Position numbers and translations under genes: made by a program. Source: Promerops cafer (Eukaryota > Chordata > Aves > Passeriformes > Nectariniidae). Taken from it: a DNA stretch of 64,000 nt. The DNA lies in contig VZSE01012476.1 of the NCBI GenBank assembly GCA_013398275.1, forward strand, positions 1,161,341 to 1,225,340, in the 5' to 3' direction. Below, piece after piece: positions 34,701-46,700 of this stretch. Positions within the stretch are counted from its first letter, which is position 1. Every line of letters starts with the position of its first letter. The notes beneath the pieces were generated by a model. That model saw only the letters and a program-made list of their open reading frames with translations. It searched no databases and had not been told where the DNA came from.

Positions 34701-37700
34701 GCATTCTTTCTACCATGTTCAATATACCTATGGTTTTATGCAGTTGTCCTCTCAGTTTTAGTACTACTTCCAGTTACAATTTGTCTCTAAATTGTAACAG
34801 TAATAAATCTAAAATGAAAATACAGTAAAAAAGAAAGCAGTAATCAGTGAAAAAAAGGTAAGTAAAGATACTATTTCTCATTTTATTTTAGCTTATTGTC
34901 TTCAAGGCATACCACTTTAAATATTTTTTCAGTATTTCTGTACTTTCTCTGCAGAAGGTATTATTTTTCAGAAATTCTCATATAAAAAAACCTCAGGGCT
35001 ATCTGTCAATTACAACAAACAGAAAATCCTTAGATGAGTTCACCACATGTGCTACATTTAGTGATACGTGACTGACATACACTCAAGACTCGGTGCTCTT
35101 TATTGAGCCACTGCTCTCTGTGACAGAACTCTGGGGTTATTAAGCACATACAGCAGAGTCTTAAACCTGGAAAAATAATTAACTAAAATTTCACTTCTGG
35201 TATGATGCTGTAATGCCCTACTTAGTCTAACTTGTTAAAATCCATGAGAAGTGGTGACAAAACTATGAACAGAAACAGCAAATAAGCAAAGCCCAGTGAA
35301 CACAATCTACAGTCTTAAGAGTGCTTCCTGACCAAGTATTTCTATCACTGGAGAGTGTTTGAAGTAAAATTTCTCTACAATAGCAGGAAGAGATAACCTT
35401 CTCTAAAGCAATGAAAATCTAGGACTACAAATTATGTAGTCTGTAACTTTATAGTAATTCTATAGAGCTACAAATTTATGGAAATTCTTCTAAAATTGGC
35501 TAGAGTTCCCACAAATGACTGCCTATTCCCAGGAAACAGAAATGGTCAGTCCTATCAACGGGCACTGCACTACTGATGAAATGTGTTTTAACAACAAAAA
35601 CTTGAAACAGTATCTCTTACTCACCAAAGATGCTTATCAGAAAGGGAAGAAAAGAATAAATAAATGTGTGAGAACATTGACATTCAAGAAGTAAACCGAG
35701 AAGAAAGGCTTTTCTTCTTTCTATTGCCTGTTCAGACAACAAATGGCTTTAAAAAACTCATTTAGCATGACTTCTGACTCATCTGACCTCTGATTCATGA
35801 AAGATCTGAAGATAACAAAGACTGCTTGGATGAACAGGGCAATCCTACAATTTATTCCAATAAATACCATTAAATAGCCATAAAATGCTTTGAATTCCTT
35901 TTCTGCAGGGTAAACAAATACCATATTTAGCTGACCTGAATACTTCTTTGCTGCCCTGCTCTTACTGGTTCCTTAAACATATTACATTAAAAAACACACA
36001 CTGTAAGAGTGTTCTGACTTTGAAGTAAAAGACAACATTACTTTTAAGACAGAGGATTTTTCCTATAAAACAGAAAAGCTAACGTGGTAATAATGTCTAA
36101 ATGTTTGCAAAGTTAATGATGTGAAACCCAACTGAAAAAGCACACATTTAAATGGACTTTCTGTACACAGTTTATATATTCAATTCAGATAAGCTTTTGA
36201 AGATTATATTCTAAGCAATCAGAAAATGAACAAAACACATATATAATTTAAATGCATCTCTAGCTGATCAACTAAAAGTAATAAGCTTCATATTTTTAAA
36301 TATTTTGGTGGCTTAGATTCTGCAGAGATTTTGCTTTTATTTAACTATTTTAGAAAAATATGATTGGAATTTATCCTGACAGGACTTTGTCACAATTTAA
36401 AATAATCTGCAAAAGCCTCCAGTAGTATCCTTAAAAAATTGGAGCTTGCTGTAGTTGCATTAACTTAGCTTGATTGGTAGACTGCAACAAACAATAAGCA
36501 ATTTATCATTCTTGACAGAATTCATATGAAATTTACCCTCAAAGTAATCAGTCACACAGCATAAAATCTCACCAGCTATAGTTATCCAGAGAATTCTGTT
36601 TCATACCTAAAGCTATGTCACTTCAGGAAATAAAATGACAACTCTAAGTTCATGTTTTAACAAATTCATTATTACAGTTTTCCTCATTTTCCAATTGAGA
36701 GAGGATCTGCTGGGAGAAAGGAGAACGCGTCTCAGCAATGCAGGTGAATGATGCAGCAGTGTCCACTAGTCTGGAAAAGTTACCGAACCCAAGAGTTAAC
36801 TGTGCACCACAGCAGAAACACTTCAAATGAAACAGCAGCATCACTTGCTTATAACCAACTGCCAAGAGTCACCTACAAGATTGGAACCATTTGCTGAATT
36901 TAACATTTTCTCCTGTAATGAGCAGCCACGACTGTTCAGTGTCAGTGGTCAGAGCACAGTGTAGGTGCCTGCACAGGTGACGCTGAGTTAACAGAGCCCA
37001 TGTGGCAATTTCAGCTTGTCATCACTGTGTTGACCTCAGTATAATCTGAATTTCTCTGCAGTTTCCTAGGATGTGCAAGACATTCAAACAGACATGGGAC
37101 AGGATGTATAGGAAACCAGTATCATTCTCATATGGCAACATCCAGAAAAAAACTGGGATAGCCCTGTATTTTATGGTGTTTTTTGACTGTCTAGAGCTTG
37201 ATGAAGGTGATGACAGGGTGGAGTGTTTGAGGCTAAGAATCAGGGGAAAGGCCAAGGCAGACATCCTGATGGGAGTCTGTTATAGGCCACCCAACTAGGA
37301 TGAAAAGGCAGATGAACTAGTCTACAAAAATTGGGGAGATGTCTCATAATTCCTAATTGTTCTCATAGGGGACTTAACTTACCTGATGCCTTTTGGAAAT
37401 ACAACACAGTAGAAAGGAAACAGTCCAGGAGGTTCCTGGAGTGTGTGGAAGAGAACTACCTGATGGGTAGATGGTGAGGGAACCAATTAGGGAAGTCTCC
37501 ACATTGGTTCTGCTGTTTGTGAACAGAGAAGGACTTGAGGGTCATGTGATGGCTGGAGGCCATCTTGCACAAAGAGATCACAAAACGATACCAGCTTTTT
37601 ATTCTTGGAGAAGTAAGGAGGGAGGCCTGCAGGACTACTAACTGAGACTTCCAGAGGGGCTGACTTTAGCCTGTTTAGGAGACTGGTGGAGAGAGTCCCC

Positions 37701-40700
37701 TGGGAGTCAGTCCTGAGGGGCAAAGGAGTCCAGGAAGGCTGGACATTCTTCAAGAAAGAAATCTTAAGGCACAGGAACAGGCTGTCCCCATATGCCAAAA
37801 CACAAGCTGGTGGGGAAGCAGACTGGCCTGGCTGAACAGAGACGTTTGGCTAGAACTCAAGGAAAAAAAAAAGTTTATGGCTTTTGGAAGAAGTGGCAGG
37901 CAACTCAGGAGGACTGCAAGGGTGTTGTGAAGTTATGGAGAGAGAAAATCAGAAGGGCCAAAGCCCGAGTAGAACTTTGGCTATTGGTGTAACAGACAAT
38001 AAAAATGTTTCTATGGATACACTAATAACAAAAGGAGGACTAAGGAGCATCACCACCCTTTACTGGATGTGAGGTGGAAACATAGTGACAAAGGATGAGG
38101 AAAAGACTACCTAATGCCTTCACTGCCTCCTCAGTCTTTAATAACAAGAGCAGTTGTTTTCCAGGTACCCAGCCTCCTGAGCTGGAAGACAGGGACAGGG
38201 AGCAGAATGAAGCTCCCATAACCCAAAGGGAAATGGTCAGTGATACACCACTTAAGACACACAGACAAGCCTATAGGACCAGACAGGATCCATCAAAGGG
38301 TATTGAGGAAGCCAGGGGGAAATGCTCACCAAGCCACATTCCATCATTTACCAGCAGTTCTGGTTAATGGGGAAAGTCCCAGGTACCTGGAGGCTGGCAA
38401 ATGTGACACCATCAACAAGAAGAGCCAGAAGGATGATTCGGGGAACTAGAGGCCTGTCAGCCCAACCTTGGTGCCAGGGAAGGTCATGGAGCAGGTCATT
38501 TTGAGTGTCACTACATGGCATGTGCAGGGATCAGGCCCAACCACCACAAACATGGGTTTATGAAAGGCAGTTCCCGCTTGACCAACCTCATCTCCATCTA
38601 CAGCAAAGTAACCTACTTGGTGGATACGGAAAAGACTGTGGATATTGTTTACCTGGACTTTAGTAAAACCTTTGACACTGTTTCTCAGCATTCTCCTGAA
38701 AAAACTGGCTGCTGAATGTGTGGAAGAGTGCACTGTTTGGTGGGTAAAAAAAACAAGTAAAAAATCCCCAAACTAGTAAAAAACAAGTCAGGAAGCAGCA
38801 CTTTGTGAAGAGAGAACAGTCAATGCAATGTATTTGCTGGATTTGGGCCAAAAAATGGAAAACTGAACATATGTGTCCTTCAGTAAAAATCTAAAGATAT
38901 TTTCAGGAACTAAAGCAGAAAAATAAAAAAGAAAATAAAATGTACTATAGGTTTATCTATAAGTATGTGTATAGGAACTACAGTTGTTGAGGCAGAATAG
39001 TCAGATAATTTTGTTTGGTAATGTCTTGGTTTGAGAGGAAGTGAGTTTTTCAAGAAGTTATAGTCAAACCAATCAGTGGTCAGATTTGAATATTGACACC
39101 TGGTGTGACCACTGAAGACATGAGTTGCCTCTGAGGACACACAGGGTTAAAAGCAGAGAATTCCCAAAGTTCCGTCTCTTTTGTTCCAGCTGCGGGAGAG
39201 TGCACATCTCCTCCTCTGCCCAGCCACAGGCTGGGTGGGTGAGGGGAGCCATGGAGGCCCAGACTGAGGTAGGCCGGAGCCCTGAAGAGAGAGAGAGAAG
39301 GTGGAAGGGAATGGAACCGGGCCAGCCCCTGCAGGGTGGAGAGACATTGAGATGTTTTTTGTTCCCCCTCACCAGAGGAAGAGAGAGCGAGAGAGAGAGC
39401 CTGTGCCAGCAGAGGAGGCAGGGGTCAGAAGATGCCCAGTCGTGGGAGTCCCTTGCTGTGAGATTTCGGTCGTCCTGAAGGCAGTGGAGCTCAGACTTTT
39501 AACCCTTTTCTGGGGGAAGGAAACTCTATGAAACATTAGTTCTCCTGGCTGGTGGTCTGAAAGAGAAGGGAGACAGTCTGGGACCTGAGATGTTAGAGGA
39601 AGATGGGAAGAATCCAAGGTGGGAGGAGATGATGGAGTGGCTGGACTTTTCTTGTATAGCCATAGACTGAACCAAGTTGCCTGTAATACGTGAAACTGCA
39701 TTTAAGTGGAGGTGATGGCTTAAGCCGAGAGAGTGACCTGCTGTAATGACGCCATACAAAGGAGTGGAGTGAACAGAGGAAGATGAAGAGGGTGTGGTGG
39801 TGCCCTCTGTCTTCAGGGAGAAAGAGCTGTGTTCTCAAGACCCTCGGCCCCAGGGGATGAGAAAATGGGGGGGACTGTTGTCCCAATGAAAAATGAGAAA
39901 TGGTTGTTTTTTGGCACTTGGCAAAGCATCCTTGAAGAACCCTGTGAGCAGTTTCGGTCCATGGACGGTGGTGAGAGCACTGTACATGGAAGGAGGATGT
40001 CACCATGGCAGATTTTCTCCGGGCGGTGCCATGTGTGACATGGAAACATGAGAAGTTTCAACCGTGTTTCGTGTAGAAGACTATAATACAAGAGAGACTC
40101 CTCTCTCCCCTGATGGACTGAGAATTGATTATCTGAGTGGTGGTAACTTGATCGGGAATCCAAGGTTTTTGTCTCAACTTTGTTTTAGTAGAAATTGGGT
40201 GGGAAGAAGAAGACTGTTTGGAAAGTTTTCATTCTGTTTCCTGTGTGTTCCTGTTATTTTAGTGTAAGTTAATAAAGTTTTTTTCTCTGTTTCTAAGCTT
40301 AGGCCTGCTCTGCTCTATTCCTAGTCACATCTCACAGCAGGTATTTAAAGAAAATATATTTTCATGAGGGCACTGGCATTAAGCCAGTGTCAAACCATGA
40401 CAGGTAAATAAATGCTACGGCAGTTATAACTAATCTAGACTTCAATACCATTTGAGAAAGCAACACATAATATTGTATTGCAGAAAATGGGGGTTAGTAG
40501 AATGGCTGGAAGGTGTGTTGTGTAAGGAATTCACTAAAAATGAAATTAAGTTTTAAACACTGAGTTTTGCAATTGTGCTTATCTGGTGTACTAACTAATG
40601 ACTATGGCATAAAGGTAGGAATAGTCCAATGAAATTCCATGCTAGAACTGCCTACTTAGAATGCAGCAGGTATAAAATACATGGAAATCAGAATTATCTT

Positions 40701-43700
40701 ACTTGCTAGAATAGCAGAAGCATTCTTGATATACTAAGAATCAACATACATTTTTCCTGGAAAATCACTGATCATCAGAGGATGAAAGCTTTTGCTGTGC
40801 TGATTGAACTCAGTTTGTCCATGAGCAATCAACATTGTCTTAACCATGAAAGACTGATTCTAATGAGGCCTGACAGAGAGAAAAAAACATTTTACAAATA
40901 ACCTACGTAGCATTTTAAATTGAAGTTGTACACTACTAGTGTACTAGTTGTACACTACACAATTACAATTGAAGTTGTTACACTACCCAAAGTAACTATG
41001 GGTTACTTTGTTCAAGAAGCCAGAAAAGGCTCAGTGAAATACCAGAATCACAGAAGGAATCACAACTCTCTCAGTGTACACCTGAACTAACATTGTTCCA
41101 AACACAAACTCTAAGAAAACCTTAACATAAATAAACATAACTTGGCATCACCTGTAGTTCTGTAACATTAACATTAGATTGCAAGTGAGCAGATATATAA
41201 AGTCTGAGATCTGACAATGCATAGATGTTACTCAAACTACAGAATTTTTATTTTCCACTTCCAAGGAAAGCCTTTCTTTATGGAATTATTTCAATTATGA
41301 CATTGCTTGAAAAAAAGCTGACTAAAAAGTACAGTAGTTCTGATAGTCAAATACAAACTAAAATGTGTATAAAAGTATTTTTCCTACTTAAATTTTATGG
41401 AAAACTATATTTTTATTAAAAATATGCAAGTTCAGTAAGTAAGAGCAAACAATACCTTACCTGAATAAACTTCAATGTTCTAAAGATTTCACAACTTAAA
41501 TTGACTAGAAAGTGTATGTGTATATCCAAATGCTGATATAAACAACTCTTTTTAACATCAAATACTTTTTAAAAGGTTGAAGTAGCATTCACATCTACCT
41601 TCAAAATGATATGCTGCTTAAGAACCACATTATTACCCTAAACGAACAGTGAAACTTTACTTCCGAAGTGGCTACTTGGTTTTACATAACTTTATTTTTA
41701 ATGGTTCCTTCTATTTATTCCTTTGGAGTGGATGAGACACGGGTCCAAATTTCAGAATGGCTAAGCATTACATGACTCTTACTGGAAAAGGGAGAAAATA
41801 ATGACACAGGCGTTATTTGAGAGGGGTACTTCATACTAAATGAATTTCATCAAAATCAAAGTATTCAAACTAAATTTTAAATTAATTAACAAAAATGTGT
41901 GCAAAGTTTTGGTGTACTTGCTTGCTTTCAGCACACGTAGGTGGGTCCAACCATTATCTAGATTGTATTTAACAGAGTTAGAGATCCTTACCCATGGTTA
42001 AAATATTAAACTAAAACATCTATTAATCCAACACAATTATCCACGGTTTTCAGAAGAATGAATAAAAATTACGAAGGTAAGATAGGATAATAGAGGAAGG
42101 ATTTCCTTTTAAATGGTTTGTATTTCAATGTTCATGCCATGTAAGCTGTAAATCCTTTCTATCACTACAGCTTCAAAACACAAGTCCTCAGGACAATTTC
42201 ACATCTGCTTTACACACAGGTGAGGTGAATCCTACCTTAATACAATATTCACAAACTTGACATTTTTATCCTTTCAGTACTGCAGAACAAACTCACTTGA
42301 AAAGCTGCAATCCTGCAAAGTTACCAATAAAGATAATATGCTGGAAAAAGTTGAATTTTAATGTGTTTAAGCATACAGGCATTTTTTACTCCATGCCTTC
42401 ACTGCTTGTAGTCTATAAAGTCTCAAAATGCTAAGACTCAAGAGGAAACAAAGGGGGAGGTTTGAGTTTTCTTGGAAAATTCTGACTATTGACTTTTTAG
42501 AAGTACCCACAGAACAGTGCACGTTGTAGAATTTCTAGCATCAGTTAGGGAAGCATTCCAGCAAAATGGAAAAGAGGAGTGTCCTATAGATAGTCAACGT
42601 AAGAAGACTTCAGTTTACATGTAAATAAGCACAGCTTCTTACTATGGAGAAAATCCTTTTATCTTCACTGGCTTCATTAACTTCCCTACGAGGCTACACC
42701 TGGACATAGACTTGCTTATCCATGACCATAATATTTTCTTCCAGAAAAAAAATTAAAATTAAAAGCAAGGCTCAGTGAATGTGTAAATACAGCTCGCTTT
42801 TGAAGTTATTAAAATTCTTCAGTTATGTCAATATGGTTAAGAAATCACACTTAAGCCCTACCAAAATGTGCAACAACTTACAGCAAACATGAGAGCAAAA
42901 TTTTGAGATTTTTTTTAATGTCCTCTCATTTTGATTTGTGAATAAGTGCACACTAATATAAAATACACTCTCTGCAAAACAAAAATAGGCTTGAAGACAA
43001 AGTACATTTAAGGTTTCGTTAAAGGAAATGCCAGTGTTTTGTAATGTCCAATGAGCAGGTAAGTCTTGATTTCATTGAATAAACTTAAAGTTGAGAAAGG
43101 GGAACCTACTAATCTACCTGACAGCAGTCAGGTATCACTGCAGGAAGATTTAAGACATATGACGTCTTTGTATAAAAGTGCAAAATGTGAAACTGAGGCA
43201 GGAAGCTCTCTGCCAACAGATTTCAAATCAGGCATGAACCAGACTGCAGTTAACAATGGTATTTTTGATAGGTGAATATAAACTCACTACATCATTTGAT
43301 ACCCTTTTAACTGTTAAAACAAGTTAAAAAACCACAGGAAGCTGTGTGAGAAGACAGGAAGAACATTATTGAACAAGATTGCATATGACAAGTATTCAAC
43401 TACAAGCTGATTTAGTACCAATGATGTCATGTTCTTCAATACCCACAGAACAAATTTTCTTGATGCTACTTATTACTAGATTGTTTCCAGAAAATGTTTC
43501 AAGTCTGGTATCCAGGAATTCTCTTGAACAGTGTGCTGCAACTACTGTCCTAGAAACAAGATCTGCTGAGAAAAGAAATTTGTAGTATTAGGGAGGGCGC
43601 TTTGGGGTATGAAGATGCCCTGGAAGCCACTGTTTCACACTATAACAATCTGGATGCTTAGAAGCAACTACTACTTTAATTATCAAACATTAATTTTAAT

Positions 43701-46700
43701 AGTAATTTTAATGGGAAATGGTAAGAGCTTTGTTAATCAATAAATACATTGTACGCCATTTAACTAAACTGAAACATCGGCATGTAGCAGTTAATATATT
43801 TTGCTCTCAAAATTTCAAAGGCAGTCAGAGCACTCTGCATTTGTAGAAATCTACCACAAGCCATTCAGCATTTAACAAGCTACTAAACCTACTTTCTATG
43901 ACAATTCTATCAGATAAGATTTTGGTTTTAGATCTGTCTTCAGAGAGGTCATAGCTTAGAGATGGGACTGAAAACAGAACACCATGGCCTGGTAGCCTGC
44001 TTTCTTAACTAAAGTAAGGAAACCTTCAAAAGCTGTGGTGCTGAAATCCTTCTTCCCTATTAAATGAGCAGGAATAGATGTCTTACCCTTTTCCTTAATG
44101 AGAAGCAAGAAAGATGCCTTTATGGATCACTCATTAGATTCAAAGACCAAAAGAAGGATCAAGTTGAATGTTATGGCACTCATCTGAAGCCTCAGATTCA
44201 AGGAAAAGAGCACCATGACTAAAATAACACTGCAGGACTTGCTCCCTTGACTCTGCTTTTATCAGTCAATCCTTGTAGTAAGGGAAAGGTGGGCATCCTC
44301 CAGAAAACAAACATGGATTGAAATACTGGTAATGGGTATGGAGAGCAAAAAAGAAGTTGAAAACAATGGAACCATGGAACAAGACAGGAACCAATGAGAT
44401 ACCTGCAGTAAAAACATATCTATACCAATTTATACACCATTATGTACACTTTTAAACCAAAATATGAGAAAAGAGAGAAAATATCTTTGTGGAGTTGATT
44501 CTACTGTCAGATTCACAACTGTTAACTCTCCCAGCTGTGGAATTTAGAAGCAACATATTACTTCCCTTGAAGAGAGCTGACTAAACCAACTAGACTGCAA
44601 CTTAAGCCACTGAGCTCATCTGAAAAAAAAATTCTCCATCATATAAACATGAAATATAACATAAATTACTTAGAATTATATCGTTTATCCTAATAATTAC
44701 ATACAATTTTACTTTAGTTACTTATTCAGTTTCTTGCACAGGTTAAAATAAGCAATTTGCTAACAAAATGCAAGTGGTTAGGTAAGGACCCACACAGTTG
44801 CAAAATCTAGTTCCTCAAATCTACTAACAGTAAAAGTAATGAAAAGAATCCACAAAAGTACTGGAATATGGAAAAAACCCCAACACTATAAGAGCATAAA
44901 AGTAAACTGAAACTGAAGTTCTTTTGACACAAAGTAAACTGTCTGAATTACTGCATAACATCTTCAGCAGTTCCTGTCACTCTTATGCCCTGAGGAGCAT
45001 ACTAACCTCAACTTTTTTCATCCCTGACATTTAAAAGTCAGCCTTTGGTCCAACTATGAATGAGTTTGTATATAACAAGAACAACGATCAGTAGAACATT
45101 TTACCTCCTCCTTAGGCCTTAAGATTTTTGTGAAAGAGGTGAGGCAAACAAGATTGGCATATATATATATCTATACCACACACATAAATATATTCTGTAT
45201 ATTGGACACATTGTTACAATTCCAAATATGTAAATGATTGGGTGTACTGGGTCTGGCTGAGACAGAATTAATCTTCTTCATAGCAGCCCTCAAAGTGCTG
45301 TGCTTTGTATTGGTAGCTAGAAAGGTGCTGGTAACACACCAGTCCTGGGCTACTGCTAAGCAGTGCCAGCACAGTGTCAACACTGTCTCTCTAAAATTCC
45401 CCCTCACCAGCAGGCTGGGGTTGGGCAAGATCCTGGGAGGGGACACAGGCAGAACAGCTGACCCAAAGTGACCCCCATACCATATGGCATTTGCTCAGCA
45501 ATACAAGCCAAGAGAAAAGAGGAGGGGGAAGGCAGCATTAGAGGGGAAGGGGGCATTCCTTATTTATGACACGCCTTCTGGAGCAAACTCTATGCATGCT
45601 GAAGCCCCACTTCCCAGGAAGTGGCCAGACACTACCTACCGATGGAATCTTTTGGTTTCCTGTGTGGACTCCGCTTTAATAAACTGCCTTTATCTTGACC
45701 CACAATTTATTTCTTCAATCTCATTTTCTTTCCCCTGTTCTGCTGAGGAGGGGAGTGTCAGAGTGGTTTGGCGGGCACCTGGTGTTCAGCTAGGGCCATC
45801 CCACTATGCTGGGACAAAATAGTGGGATTATTTTTTTTCAGAATTATACAATGGCATGGAAACTCACAGATGTCTGGGAAACAACAGTGCAGCTAAACTT
45901 GATGCAACTAAGTTTCAATAAACACATAAAAATTAGCTTCCAAATTAGGGGTACCAAAAGTCTTAAACATTTCTTCACAGAATTCCATAAGTGGCCTAGC
46001 TGGAGAGGTACTCTGGTGTTATCTACCCTCGTACAGAGGAGATGTAGAAAGAGAAAAAAAGAACTGAGGTATGTCACCTTTCGGCCCTCTATAATTTCCC
46101 ATTGAACTTTTGATGTCAGGACTCTCACAGATTGTTGATGCTAAACTCCTGAAGAGAGATGGACTGCATGAAAGGCTGTCTGCCAGTAAGATCCACAGCA
46201 GTGAGACTATTATTTTTAATTTGCAATTAAGGTCTTGTACATAGAAAAAAGATGATACTAATGCCTCAGCTGTTGCATTTGACATCATGTTTTCAGTAAG
46301 TGAAGCACTATCAATGTTGTGTGAACTTGCAATGGAAACCTGGATTCTGAACCCACTGTACCAGACATACTATGGAGCCAAAAGCAATGATACTGATCCA
46401 AAACATAAGAACATGCAAACCATTCCCAAATCTGCTTAAGCAGTACTGCAGACTCTCATTCTAGTTTCCATCAAGAGAAATATCTGTCTTAGACTAGTAG
46501 GTGGCTTCAGAGAGACCTCAAGAAGTTAGAGAGCTGGGCAATCACCAACCATATGAAGCTTAACACTGTGAAGTGCCAGATTCTGCACGGAAGACGGGGC
46601 AACCCCGGATGTACAGACAGACTGCAGAACGAGATGCTGGAGAGCAGTGCCATGGAAAGGCCCCTGGGGGTCCTGGTCAGTGGCAAGCTGAACATGAGTC

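Noticed and set aside
39125..39478. 117-codon + frame and overlapping - frames up to 137 codons (39593-40006)
   Set aside because: All fall within the LTR element, overlap each other on both strands and show no retroviral motif.
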